DNA from: G965219965 sp965219965
Lineage (GTDB): Bacteria > Pseudomonadota > Alphaproteobacteria > RS24
Direction of reading: 5' to 3'
DNA length: 64,000 nucleotides
NCBI GenBank assembly: GCA_965219965.1
Contig: OZ244796.1
Coordinates: 930,001-994,000 of the forward strand
Shown here: one piece after another, positions 1 to 7,951 of the stretch
Numbering within the stretch: the stretch's first letter is position 1
How the letters are laid out: every line of letters starts with the position of its first letter
The notes under the pieces: generated by a model
Told to the model about the DNA's origin: nothing
Seen by the model: the letters and a program-made list of their open reading frames with translations, nothing else
Databases searched by the model: none
Program-made: the position numbers and the translations under genes

Positions 1-493
1 CGCTTTCGCCCGTGAGCCGTTCATAAATCGCATCGGAAATTAAATGGCCAATATCGCGCCAATTTTCTGGCGTGGTGGCATATTGCCAGCCCGCCATGCG
101 CTCCTGAGCGAACACATCCCACAGCCGAAAGCTCACTGTTAGCGAGCCATCGGGCATTTGTTTGGTTTGCCCGCTGACCAGAGCTTGCGCGTTAATAATG
201 CGCCAATCGCCAAAGCGGGGGCGGACATTCGCTTTCAAATCGGTTTGGATAAAACTGCTTGGCTCAATCGCCTTAAACAGGCCGGAGCGTTCCAAATTAT
301 CGCGCACGAGGCGGACAATATCCTGCCCCACAGCCGAGGCTTCGCCATGCCCGCCTTCAAATGGCACCAGCGCAATCGGCAAAGGCTCTACATTGCCGCG
401 TGTAATATCAATTTTCAGCGCGGCCTGTGCAGGCGCGTGCCATATAAACAGCAATGCCACCGCGCATAAAATTTGTTTCATAATCTGGCTCAT
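1..493 (-). CDS. tolB: Tol-Pal system protein TolB, N-terminal part (gene runs off the left edge)
   Basis: First 164 residues of periplasmic TolB, which links Pal at the outer membrane to TolA of the inner-membrane TolQRA motor. A signal peptide is visible (MKQILCAVALLF, likely cleaved after AQA), followed by the TolB N-domain with LKIDITRG and PLPIALVPFEG. The C-terminal beta-propeller lies outside the window. Two in-frame ATGs, at 493 and 481, are possible; 493 sits behind an AGAGGATAGGAA ribosome-site region, while 481 gives the cleaner signal peptide. It follows tolA by only ten bases, the usual tolQRAB order, so translation is probably coupled. Nothing suggests damage. Confidence 0.93.
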   Translation of the reverse strand, partial: MSQIMKQILCAVALLFIWHAPAQAALKIDITRGNVEPLPIALVPFEGGHGEASAVGQDIVRLVRDNLERSGLFKAIEPSSFIQTDLKANVRPRFGDWRIINAQALVSGQTKQMPDGSLTVSFRLWDVFAQERMAGWQYATTPENWRDIGHLISDAIYERLTGES

Positions 494-503
494 AACATAA
501 TTC

Positions 504-1355
504 CTATCCTCTTAACATTTCTCTGGGGTCAAAATTCAATTCTAACTCGCGCCAACGATGATATTTCTCTGGCGGCATTTGAAACGGCTGGCATCGGCGA
601 ATAGCGCGTAGCACACTTTCCGCCGCCGCCCTAAAATAAGGGTCAGACGCACGGCTTTTATCCGTCAAATAAAGATGCACAATTTCCCCTTTCCGCGTTA
701 ACAGCACCCGCACCCGCACGGCCAAATTATCGGCATTGGCCGCCCCGGCTGGCACGGTCCAGCATTTTTGCATTTGCACGCGGAAGGCGTCAATTTCGCT
801 TAAACTTATATCCGCATCTGCCGCCGCATGGGTTTGCAAAGCGGGCGCAGGCGCGGGCGGGGTGTCATCAGGCGTTTTATCCAACAAAGCGCGGACTTGG
901 CTGGTGTCCAGCAAAGCCTTGCGCCGTGACGACACAATAGAAGGCGGCGGGGTTGGGCGGCTTAATGGGCGCGGCGCAGCCACTAAATTAGCAAACGCCT
1001 CCGCGCTTGGCTTGGCCTTTTTCCGCGCCTCTAATGTCGGCATCGCATCGCTGTCTTGCACATCAGGCGCGGGCGTGGGCGCAGGCGGCAGCGTGGCGGC
1101 TAATTTAGGGGCTTGCGTTTTGGCTTCTGGTTTCGGTGCGTCTTTTGGCCGCTTTGGGGTTTGCGTCAGCCGCGTGAATTCGTCAATATTGACCAGCTCC
1201 ACGGGCAGAGCATGGTCGGGGATAATCATTTGCTTTGGGTGTGGCAAATAAAACAGCCCCAACAACACCACGCTCACATGCAAAGCCGCCGACCAGCTTA
1301 GTTCTCTATCCATGCCGGTTTTATCCATGCCGATATGCCGCCACAGACCCGTCAT
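504..1355 (-). CDS. tolA: TolA-like / TonB C-terminal domain protein of the Tol-Pal system
   Basis: 283 residues. TolA spans the periplasm and carries force from TolQR to TolB-Pal during cell constriction. One membrane segment lies near residues 20-38 (ALHVSVVLLGLFYLPHP), followed by a proline-, alanine- and lysine-rich spacer to about residue 185 and a C-terminal TolA/TonB-type domain with two cysteines (QKCWTVP and RRCQPF) that could form the TolA disulfide. The spacer is much shorter than in enterobacterial TolA and is not obviously a long helix, as is common in alphaproteobacteria. The start overlaps the tolR stop as ATGA; ATGs at codons 10 and 15 are alternatives. Position between tolR and tolB supports the call. 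Confidence 0.88.
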   Translation of the reverse strand: MTGLWRHIGMDKTGMDRELSWSAALHVSVVLLGLFYLPHPKQMIIPDHALPVELVNIDEFTRLTQTPKRPKDAPKPEAKTQAPKLAATLPPAPTPAPDVQDSDAMPTLEARKKAKPSAEAFANLVAAPRPLSRPTPPPSIVSSRRKALLDTSQVRALLDKTPDDTPPAPAPALQTHAAADADISLSEIDAFRVQMQKCWTVPAGAANADNLAVRVRVLLTRKGEIVHLYLTDKSRASDPYFRAAAESVLRAIRRCQPFQMPPEKYHRWRELELNFDPREMLRG

Positions 1356-1831
1356 TTTTTTGCACTCTTAGCAGGTGCGCCTACAGACGGCGTTGTATTC
1401 AAACTTGTCACCAAAGCCACACGGGTAAAGCCCGCCCGATTGATACGCGCCATAATATCGGCCACTGTGCCATAAGCGGCATCTTTATCGCCGCGCACAT
1501 AAATGCGTTGCTCATAGCCCTGCCCTGCAATGGCTTGCAGACGCAGCACCAGTTGCTCTGCTTTAATTTTTGTATCTTGAATAAAAATTTCCCCCGCTGC
1601 GTTAATAGTAATGGCCAGAGGCTCATCATCGCCGCTTAGGCTCGGCGCGTTAGATTGCGGCAATTGCACTGGCACGCCAACCGTTAGCAAGGGTGCGGCG
1701 ACCATAAACACAATCAGCAGCACCAGCATCACATCCACCATAGGCGTGACATTTATTTCACTCATCGGCTTACGATGCGGACGCTTGCGCCGCCCGCCGC
1801 CGCTTCTGCCAAAATCCACCCCGCCAGCCAT
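1352..1831 (-). CDS. tolR: Tol-Pal proton-channel subunit TolR (ExbD/TolR family)
   Basis: 159 residues. TolR forms the proton path with TolQ in the inner membrane and has a periplasmic C-terminal domain. A basic N-terminus precedes the conserved stretch INVTPMVDVMLVLLIVF; the proton-carrying aspartate is D33, at the start of the single membrane helix (about 32-52). The C-terminal half carries the ExbD-like fold with YVRGDKDAAYG. The start codon shares one base with the tolQ stop (TAATG) and the stop overlaps the tolA start, so the three proteins are likely made together. ExbD is the alternative name by family, but the tolQ-tolA-tolB context decides for TolR. Confidence 0.95.
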   Translation of the reverse strand: MAGGVDFGRSGGGRRKRPHRKPMSEINVTPMVDVMLVLLIVFMVAAPLLTVGVPVQLPQSNAPSLSGDDEPLAITINAAGEIFIQDTKIKAEQLVLRLQAIAGQGYEQRIYVRGDKDAAYGTVADIMARINRAGFTRVALVTSLNTTPSVGAPAKSAKK

Positions 1832-2571
1832 TACGGCTTGCTCTCTTCTATTTGATGAACAAACAATGCCGATAATTCATCGGCAAACATATCCAGCCGC
1901 CCTGTATAAACGCCAATATCATTGGTGAATTTATTATAGGCAATCACCGCTGGAATCGCCGCCAGCAAACCCAGCCCTGTGGCAAAAAGCGCTTCGGCAA
2001 TGCCCGGCGCGACCACGGCTAAATTCGTGTCGCGGCTCATGGCAATGGCCTGAAAGCTGTTCATAATCCCCCACACTGTGCCGAATAATCCGACAAAGGG
2101 CGCGACCGCCCCGACTGTGGCCAAAAACAACATACGTTTTTCCAGCGTGGCCACTTCACGCGCAATGGTTATGGTTAAAATGCGTTCAATTCTTTGTATG
2201 GCATCGGGCAAGAGCGCGGTTTTCTTTTTGCTGTCTTTGCCGCCTGATGCCCGCACCCATTCATCCATGCCCGCGACAAAAACCTGCGCCATCGGGTGGT
2301 CAGGATTCGCGCCTGCATTGTGATAGATTTTTTGGACATTCTCGCCCGACCAAAAAAGTTTTTCAAATGCGTCAGCGCGGGCTGTGAGCCGCCGCAGATT
2401 TGTGAATTTTTCAAAAATAATCGCCCATGACCAAACCGATGCCGCCACCAGTCCGAGCATGACCAGCTTGACCACCCAATCGGCGCGTAAAAACAACGCC
2501 ATGAGAGAGAAATCCTGCGCCGCCAATTCGGCCACTTGGCGCACGGCTTCGGGAGAACCAACCCCATCCAT
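1831..2571 (-). CDS. tolQ: Tol-Pal proton-channel subunit TolQ (ExbB/TolQ family)
   Basis: About 246 residues with three membrane segments: one near residues 28-50 (WVVKLVMLGLVAASVWSWAII), and two after residue 145 around VGAVAPFVGLFGTVWGIM and the ALFATGLGLLAAIPAVIAYN stretch, the signature of MotA/TolQ/ExbB channels. TolQ pentamers surround a TolR dimer and turn the proton gradient into mechanical work on TolA. The ATG at 2571 is preferred over a GTG one codon upstream because AAGGA lies seven bases before it. It is the first gene of tolQRAB. The acyl-CoA thioesterase gene ybgC that often precedes tolQ is absent; ruvB lies 72 bases upstream. Confidence 0.94.
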   Translation of the reverse strand: MDGVGSPEAVRQVAELAAQDFSLMALFLRADWVVKLVMLGLVAASVWSWAIIFEKFTNLRRLTARADAFEKLFWSGENVQKIYHNAGANPDHPMAQVFVAGMDEWVRASGGKDSKKKTALLPDAIQRIERILTITIAREVATLEKRMLFLATVGAVAPFVGLFGTVWGIMNSFQAIAMSRDTNLAVVAPGIAEALFATGLGLLAAIPAVIAYNKFTNDIGVYTGRLDMFADELSALFVHQIEESKP

Positions 2572-2643
2572 CACATTATCCTTTGCTTGTTATTGACCCG
2601 AAAATCAGGGCTAACAGACAAATATGACCAAACTTAGGCCAAA

Positions 2644-3696
2644 TCAGCCCGCATCTTCACCCGTTTCGCCCGCTTCAGGGGTGAATAAATCTTCATGCGC
2701 GGCATTTTTCGGCACGGGCAGGCTCAAATGCTCAAAAGCCGCAGGCATTAACACCCGCCCGCGTGGGGTGCGGTTGACAAAGCCAAGCTGTATTAAAAAT
2801 GGCTCCACAATATCTTCCAGCGCGTCACGGGGTTCGCTTAATGCGGCGGCAATCGTGTCAATGCCCACCGGCCCGCCGTCAAATTTTTCTGCCACGCAAG
2901 ACAAATAGCGATAATCCATGCCGTCCAGCCCTTTTTTGTCCACATCTAGCTTTTGCAAAGCCGCATCGGCCACCGCCGCCGTCACCTCGCCCGCTTTGTC
3001 CACTTCGGCAAAATCACGCACCCGCCGCAACAGCCTGCCTGCCACACGCGGCGTGCCACGCGAACGGCGTGCAATTTCATGCGCCCCATCCGCGCTTAAA
3101 TTCAAACCCATTAAACCCGCATTGCGTTTTACAATATGCTCCAGCTCGTCAATTTCATAAAAGCCCAAATAAATGGGAATACCAAATCGGTCGCGCAAGG
3201 GCGTGGTCAGCAAACCCGCCCGCGTGGTTGCGCCGACCAATGTAAAAGCGGGCAAATCAATTTTCACCGACCGCGCTGCTGGGCCTTCGCCAATAATTAA
3301 GTCCAATTTGAAGTCTTCCATCGCCGGATAAAGCACTTCTTCAACAGCAGGGTTGAGGCGGTGAATTTCATCAATAAATAAAACATCACGCGGTTCTAAA
3401 TTGGTGAGCAGTGCGGCCAAATCCCCCGCTTTGGAAATCACTGGCCCCGACGTGGCCCGCAAGCCGACCCCCAATTCACGCGCAATAATTTGCGCCAGCG
3501 TAGTTTTGCCCAAGCCCGGCGGACCCGCCAACAGCACATGGTCCATCGCATCTTTGCGCTGTTGGGCGGCTTTAATAAACACCGATAGATTTTCACAACC
3601 CTTTTGCTGGCCAACAAAATCGGTTAAAAATTCTGGCCGCAAAGCCCAATCTTGGTCGTCCATTTGCGCCGTGCTATCGGTCATACGCTCGCTCAT
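2644..3696 (-). CDS. ruvB: Holliday junction branch-migration ATPase RuvB
   Basis: 350 residues, the usual length. RuvB is the hexameric AAA+ motor that drives branch migration of Holliday junctions together with RuvA. Visible motifs are Walker A GPPGLGKT (58-65), Walker B LFIDEIHRLNP, the sensor stretch GATTRAGLLTTPLRDRFG and the C-terminal winged-helix signature FLIQLGFVNRTPRGR. The start overlaps the ruvA stop as ATGA, and the order ruvC-ruvA-ruvB is the standard resolvasome operon. A second ATG at codon 5 is possible. The acidic C-terminus after residue 330 is typical of alphaproteobacterial RuvB. Confidence 0.98.
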   Translation of the reverse strand: MSERMTDSTAQMDDQDWALRPEFLTDFVGQQKGCENLSVFIKAAQQRKDAMDHVLLAGPPGLGKTTLAQIIARELGVGLRATSGPVISKAGDLAALLTNLEPRDVLFIDEIHRLNPAVEEVLYPAMEDFKLDLIIGEGPAARSVKIDLPAFTLVGATTRAGLLTTPLRDRFGIPIYLGFYEIDELEHIVKRNAGLMGLNLSADGAHEIARRSRGTPRVAGRLLRRVRDFAEVDKAGEVTAAVADAALQKLDVDKKGLDGMDYRYLSCVAEKFDGGPVGIDTIAAALSEPRDALEDIVEPFLIQLGFVNRTPRGRVLMPAAFEHLSLPVPKNAAHEDLFTPEAGETGEDAG

Positions 3697-4289
3697 TTGC
3701 CCAACTCCTGCAAGGCGCGGCGGATAAGTTCACCCGCATCGGCTTTCGCGCCTGCTTGTTTGGCCACTGCCGCAACCACCCCATGCGCTTTGCTCCGCGC
3801 ATAACCCAAATTAACCAAAGCCGAAAGCGCGTCCCCCATCGCCGCGCCTTCTGCCCCGCCCGCCGCAACGGGCGCAATGAACGCGCTTTCTGGCACTTTG
3901 TCTTTTAATTCCTGCCCAATGCGTTGGGCAACTTTCGCCCCTACGCCCGGCGCACGTGCAATCATTTCTTTATCTTGGGCGGCAATGGCTTGTGATAAGT
4001 CGCTCGCCGATAGCACCCCTAAAATAGCCAGTGCCACTTTCGCGCCCACACCTTGCACACCCATCAATAATTTGAACCATGCTTTATCTTCTTGCGTTAA
4101 AAAACCAAAAAGGCGTAGCTGATCTTCGCGCACATAGGTTTCAATGGCCATGCTGACCGCTTCGCCTTTAGGCGGCAAAACGGCACGGGTGCGGGCTGAA
4201 ATTTCTACCACATAGCCCACGCCATTCACATCAATCACCAAACGGTCATCACCCAAATCATCAACAATGCCGCTTAATTGACCAATCAT
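3693..4289 (-). CDS. ruvA: Holliday junction binding protein RuvA
   Basis: 198 residues. RuvA tetramers hold the four-way junction open and load RuvB. The N-terminal OB fold starts MIGQLSGIVDD; helix-hairpin-helix motifs follow (LLMGVQGVGAKVALAIL and ARAPGVGAKVAQRIGQELKDK), and domain III near the C-terminus (ALVNLGYARSKAHGVVAAV) is the RuvB contact. Both ends overlap neighbours by four bases (ruvC upstream, ruvB downstream), so the operon is probably translated as a coupled unit. Nothing unusual is seen. Confidence 0.97.
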   Translation of the reverse strand: MIGQLSGIVDDLGDDRLVIDVNGVGYVVEISARTRAVLPPKGEAVSMAIETYVREDQLRLFGFLTQEDKAWFKLLMGVQGVGAKVALAILGVLSASDLSQAIAAQDKEMIARAPGVGAKVAQRIGQELKDKVPESAFIAPVAAGGAEGAAMGDALSALVNLGYARSKAHGVVAAVAKQAGAKADAGELIRRALQELGK

Positions 4290-4828
4290 GGCGCGACCTT
4301 TGCTTTTATTTTATCTTGCGCTTGTAAAGCATGGGCGATTTTGCCGTCCAAATCCCCCGCATTGGCATGAGCAATGGCCACGGCCAGCGCATCGGCGGCG
4401 TGGTCGCTTTGCGGATTGGCTTGCGGCAAAAGCATATTAACCATGGCCACCATTTGCTCCTTGCCCGCATGGCCAGCCCCCGTTACGGCGCGCTTAATAA
4501 AATTGGGCGCATATTCGGCCACCGTCAAACCCCGCCTTGCGGGTACGAGCATGCAAATGGCACGGGCTTGGCCGAGCTTTAAGGTTGCCGCCCCGTCTTT
4601 ATTAACAAAAGTTTTTTCCACCGCCGCTTGGCTTGGCTGATATTGGGTGAAAATTTCTTCCAATGCTTTTTCCAACACCACCAACCTATGACCCAGACCA
4701 TCACCCGCACCTGAAGAAATTGTGCCATTGGCAATATGCACCAGCCCATTGCCTTGCGCCTCAATCACGCCCCAGCCGAGATAGCGCAGACCCGGATCTA
4801 GCCCAATTAACCGATGCTTTTGTCCCAT
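4286..4828 (-). CDS. ruvC: Holliday junction resolvase RuvC
   Basis: 180 residues. RuvC is the dimeric, metal-dependent endonuclease that cuts Holliday junctions symmetrically. The RNase H-like fold and its acidic tetrad are present: D11 in IGLDPGLRYLGWG, E71 in VEKTFVNKDGA, and the two aspartates in SDHAADALAVA near residues 142-145. The ATG follows a GGGGCGG ribosome site and the stop overlaps ruvA. It lies 24 bases downstream of the yebC-like gene, the widespread yebC-ruvCAB arrangement. Confidence 0.97.
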   Translation of the reverse strand: MGQKHRLIGLDPGLRYLGWGVIEAQGNGLVHIANGTISSGAGDGLGHRLVVLEKALEEIFTQYQPSQAAVEKTFVNKDGAATLKLGQARAICMLVPARRGLTVAEYAPNFIKRAVTGAGHAGKEQMVAMVNMLLPQANPQSDHAADALAVAIAHANAGDLDGKIAHALQAQDKIKAKVAP

Positions 4829-4852
4829 AAACCGCCCCTAAATTTCGGCCTT

Positions 4853-5599
4853 TCAGCCTGAAAGCCTTTCCATCACATCTTCGGGAATGTCAAAATTGGC
4901 ATAAACATTTTGCACATCATCAATATCATCAAGCGCGTCCATGAGCTTGATAATTTGCTCCGCATTTTTTTCATCAACCGCAATATCATTTTGCGGCTTC
5001 CATATAATCCGTGCATTGGGTGCGGCACCGAGTTTTTCTTCTAATGCGGCGGCGACATTATGTAGTTCTTTCATCGCGCAAAAAATTTCATGCCCATCTT
5101 CATGGCTGTCCACATCTTCCGCGCCTGCTTCAATGGCCGCATCAAAAACTGTTTCCGCGCCCGCCGCTTCGGGCGGATAGGCAATCGCCCCGCAACGGTC
5201 AAACATGAAAGACACCGAGCCAGTTTCACCCAAATTGCCTCCATTTTTTGTAAAAATCGCTCTTATATCTCCCGCCGTGCGATTGCGATTATCGGTTAGC
5301 GTTTCTACAATCACGCCAATCCCGCACGGGCCGAAACCTTCATAGCGGACTTCTTCAAAATTATCCCCGCCTGTATCAGCACTTTTTTTAATGGCGCGTT
5401 CTATATTATCTTTGGGCATATTTTGGGCGCGAGCCGCCGCAATCGCCGTTCGCAAACGCGGATTCGCGTCCGGCTCTGGTAGTCCCATTTTCGCCGCTAT
5501 GGTGATTTCCTTAGACAGGCGCGAGAAGATTTTAGCACGTTTTTTATCTTGTGCGCCTTTGCGGTGTTTGATATTCGCAAATTTGGAATGACCCGCCAT
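4853..5599 (-). CDS. yebC: YebC/PmpR-family transcription or translation factor
   Basis: 248 residues from the ATG at 5599, where the family consensus MAGHSKFANIKHRKG begins; an AGAAAG ribosome site lies just before it. The open frame extends 19 codons further upstream but that part does not resemble the family. Conserved blocks include DKKRAKIFSRLSKEI and the YEGFGPCG loop, with a C-terminal KPQNDIAV region. YebC proteins were first described as DNA-binding regulators; some members act on ribosomes stalled at proline runs, so the exact role here is open. Adjacent to ruvC, as in many bacteria. Confidence 0.95.
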   Translation of the reverse strand: MAGHSKFANIKHRKGAQDKKRAKIFSRLSKEITIAAKMGLPEPDANPRLRTAIAAARAQNMPKDNIERAIKKSADTGGDNFEEVRYEGFGPCGIGVIVETLTDNRNRTAGDIRAIFTKNGGNLGETGSVSFMFDRCGAIAYPPEAAGAETVFDAAIEAGAEDVDSHEDGHEIFCAMKELHNVAAALEEKLGAAPNARIIWKPQNDIAVDEKNAEQIIKLMDALDDIDDVQNVYANFDIPEDVMERLSG

Positions 5600-5667
5600 T
5601 CTTTCTACCCCAAAGAGAATCAAAATATCTGTGCCGTCAAGTCTAGCTTGTCGCACCCCGCCTGACT

Positions 5668-5692
5668 AGAGCCGATTAAGCAGAGCCGATTA
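5668..5692. repeat. Short tandem direct repeat over the YmdB stop codon
   Basis: AGAGCCGATTA occurs at 5668-5678 and again at 5682-5692. The 14-base units AGAGCCGATTAAGC and AGAGCCGATTAGGC differ at one base. The second copy contains the TAA stop of the phosphoesterase gene on the minus strand. It looks like a small slippage duplication. Confidence 0.6.
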
Positions 5693-6500
5693 GGCGTGGC
5701 TTTGCGCCAGCCGCCCGCCCAGCCGCACCGCTTCAATTTGGCGGGCCAGCCCCGTAGCGGGGTCAATCTTGACCAAAGTGCCACACAGGCTTACCTCCCC
5801 TTGGGCAGGCTCAAAGCGGCCACCGCGCAATTTCGTAGTAAAGCGGCTCAGCGGCTCGTCCTTTTCCATGCCAATAACACTATCATAATCGCCGCACATG
5901 CCCGCATCGGTTTGATAGGCTGTGCCAAGCGGCAAAATCTGTGCATCGGCGGTTGGCACATGCGTATGGCTGCCGACCACCAGCGAAACGCGCCCATCGC
6001 AAAAATGCCCCATCGCCATTTTTTCCGATGAGGCTTCGGCGTGGATTTCCACAATCACCGCATCGGCCATTTCGCCCATCGGGCAGGCGGCGAGTTGTTT
6101 TTCAATTTCAGCAAACGGGTCATTAAGCGTTTGCATAAAAAGCTGCCCCAGCAGGCTAACCACTAAAATAGATTGACCCTTTTGCGTTTGGAACAATCCT
6201 GCCCCTTTGCCCGGCGTGCCTTCGGGATAATTTGCGGGGCGCAAAAGGCGTGGCTCGCGGGTGATATGCGTCTGCGTTTCTGGCTGGTCCCAGGCATGAT
6301 TGCCCAATGTTACCACATCCACGCCTGCCGTCAAAAAGTTGATTGGCAATCTCTTCGGTAATGCCAAATCCGCCCGCCGCGTTTTCGCCATTGGCGATAA
6401 CAAAATCCAATTCAAAACGCTGCCGCAAGGCGGGCAGTTCCTTAATTATTTCTTGCCGCGCCGCACGGCCTACAATATCGCCGAGAAAAAGAATATTCAT
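5690..6500 (-). pseudogene. YmdB-family calcineurin-like metallophosphoesterase, interrupted by a one-base frameshift
   Basis: Two reading frames together make one YmdB-type phosphoesterase of about 270 residues. The first frame (6500 to about 6340) encodes the N-terminus MNILFLGDIVGRAARQ through VIANGENAAGGFGITEEIANQLF. The second (from about 6335 to 5690) continues AGVDVVTLGNHAWDQ, later GSHTHVPTADAQI and the C-terminus. Both halves hold metal-site motifs (GDIVGR, NGEN, GNHAWDQ, GSHTHV). The break is at a run of five A on the plus strand (6333-6337); four would restore one frame and read QLLTAGVDVV. The start overlaps the cyclo-ligase stop as ATGA. It may be a true mutation, a sequencing error, or recoding; the intact second half argues for a recent or artefactual event. 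YmdB members hydrolyse cyclic nucleotides. Confidence 0.85.
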
Positions 6501-7108
6501 GCGCTTTCCTCTATCGCCATAAAACCAGACGGCGTTAAAATACCGTGCAATTTTTTATCATGCGCCGCGCAGGGCAGAGGCGCAAAAATTTGCGCGTCAT
6601 AAGCCAGCCCGACCGCCTTAACCTGCCCCGCCTGCTCTGCGCCTGCCAGCCATTTATCATAATACCCGCCGCCGCGCCCCAGCCGCGTGCCGCTTTTATC
6701 TGCCGCCAGCAGGGGAACAAAAACCAGCTTGGGCGCACAAAGCGGCGCGTCCGCAGGCGGCTCCAACACCCCATGCGCCCCCGCCGTCAAAGCCGCATCG
6801 GGCGCGAAGAGGTGAAACGCCATCGCCCCGTCCGTTTCGCAAACAGGCAAGCAAAATGCGTACCCTTCTGCCCGTAAATGCTCAATCAGCGCGGCGGGGT
6901 CTAGCTCACTGCCCGCCGCCATATAAATCCCCAAAGGCATCGCCCGTGCATCGCCCAACCAATCAGCCAAAGGCGCGGCGGCCAAATGCGCCAGCAAATC
7001 CTGCCCCGCATTGGGCGAAGCGGCACGCGCTTTTTTCCGCACCGCCAATGCTTGTTTTCTCAGCGCGGCTTTTTCTGCCACAAAATTTGCGCCCGACACG
7101 GCTTTCAT
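6497..7108 (-). CDS. 5-formyltetrahydrofolate cyclo-ligase (MTHFS family)
   Basis: 203 residues. The enzyme uses ATP to turn 5-formyl-THF into 5,10-methenyl-THF, recycling a folate form that inhibits one-carbon enzymes. The conserved nucleotide/folate motif GTRLGRGGGYYDKWL lies near residues 147-161, and the N-terminal basic helix KAALRKQALAVRKKAR matches the family. Start and stop each overlap neighbours by four bases (zapA upstream, YmdB-type gene downstream). The zapA-cyclo-ligase pairing is common in proteobacteria. In many of them 6S RNA sits between the two; here there is no room for it. Confidence 0.95.
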   Translation of the reverse strand: MKAVSGANFVAEKAALRKQALAVRKKARAASPNAGQDLLAHLAAAPLADWLGDARAMPLGIYMAAGSELDPAALIEHLRAEGYAFCLPVCETDGAMAFHLFAPDAALTAGAHGVLEPPADAPLCAPKLVFVPLLAADKSGTRLGRGGGYYDKWLAGAEQAGQVKAVGLAYDAQIFAPLPCAAHDKKLHGILTPSGFMAIEESA

Positions 7109-7452
7109 TCAGCCGTATTTTCATCAAAGGCGGCGAGGATTGCATTGACCCGTGCAGTAACTTTGTGCAGTCCGTCAATCACGGCGGGGTCGCCATTACC
7201 GACATCGCCGACACCGCCAATCGCCGCATCATATTCCGCCCCGTCGCCTTCACGCAGGCTACGCAATTCATCGCACAGCATCAGCCCCGCCAGCACCAAC
7301 AGCCGCGCATCGCCCGCTTCGCCGACATCTTGTTTAATGCGGCTAATACGGGCGGCCAAATCTTCGGCCAGCCGTGTCACGCGAGGTTCATCACCATCTT
7401 CGCACGCAATTTGAAACGGGCGATTATTGATAGAAATGTTCAGCTCACCCAT
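7105..7452 (-). CDS. zapA: Cell division protein ZapA
   Basis: About 115 residues from the ATG at 7452, where the ZapA pattern MGELNISINNRPFQIACEDG begins; GGGGGAA just upstream is a good ribosome site. The frame continues seven codons further up but overlaps the upstream gene more. ZapA bundles FtsZ filaments at the Z ring. The N-terminal beta part is followed by a helical region (VTRLAEDLAARI, LLVLAGLMLCDEL) that forms the coiled-coil tetramer. It overlaps the DUF4164 gene upstream and the cyclo-ligase downstream. Confidence 0.92.
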   Translation of the reverse strand: MGELNISINNRPFQIACEDGDEPRVTRLAEDLAARISRIKQDVGEAGDARLLVLAGLMLCDELRSLREGDGAEYDAAIGGVGDVGNGDPAVIDGLHKVTARVNAILAAFDENTAE

Positions 7453-7720
7453 GCGATTCCCCCAAAACGGCATCTATTTGCGCCAATGCCGCTTCTACTT
7501 GCTGGCTGGCTTTCGCGCCTGCCGCTTTTTGCGCCGCCAATTCCTTTTTCAGCCCCGACACATCGGCGCGTAAATGGGCGCACACCACATTCAGCTCGTC
7601 CAAAGCGCGACCCTTATCGGCCCATGCTTGTTTTTGCGCCTGATAGCGGTTTTCCAGCCGTCCGAGCGCATCATTGAGGGCTTGGATTGCGGTGTGCAAA
7701 TCGGCAGGGGCATCGGACAT
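7445..7720 (-). CDS. DUF4164-type small coiled-coil protein beside zapA
   Basis: 91 residues from the ATG at 7720, which follows AAGGAG by nine bases. The protein is almost entirely heptad-rich helix (LNDALGRLENRYQAQ, LRADVSGLKKELAAQ) without membrane segment or enzyme motif. Proteins of the DUF4164 family sit upstream of zapA in many alphaproteobacteria; the function is not established, but the pairing suggests a role in Z-ring or division-protein assembly. The open frame reaches nine codons further to 7747, inside the predicted promoter, so the shorter start is preferred. Confidence 0.8.
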   Translation of the reverse strand: MSDAPADLHTAIQALNDALGRLENRYQAQKQAWADKGRALDELNVVCAHLRADVSGLKKELAAQKAAGAKASQQVEAALAQIDAVLGESHG

Positions 7721-7742
7721 GGGATTGATTCTCCTTTGCGCC

Positions 7743-7772
7743 AGCATAGAGCTTGGATTGTTTTTACGTCAA
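7743..7772 (-). promoter_or_regulatory. Predicted sigma70-type promoter for the DUF4164-zapA operon
   Basis: On the minus strand TTGACG (7772-7767) and TATGCT (7748-7743) are 18 bases apart. Transcription would start near 7736, about 16 bases before the start codon at 7720, leaving room for the AAGGAG site. Confidence 0.6.
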
Positions 7773-7951
7773 GCACGCACGCCGCCCTTTTGCGCTAGGG
7801 CTGTTGATAAATCCGCCGAAAAAAATCAAACCATAATGGGAATCGGTGTAATCCCCCCATAATCTATTGACTCATATCAAAGCCGCCGCCATTGTGCGCC
7901 AGATGGGGTAGAATAATATCAGCCGCCGCCTGAGAGACGAATAGGAACGAC

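Noticed and set aside
6856..7677. 273-codon plus-strand frame opposite the cyclo-ligase, zapA and DUF4164 genes
   Set aside because: Antisense shadow; the three minus-strand genes have clear family motifs and start overlaps.
7748..7951. Possible 6S RNA between the zapA operon and tkt
   Set aside because: The usual 6S place between zapA and the cyclo-ligase is absent, and this gap shows promoter-like boxes but no evident long rod with a central bubble. A covariance search would be needed.
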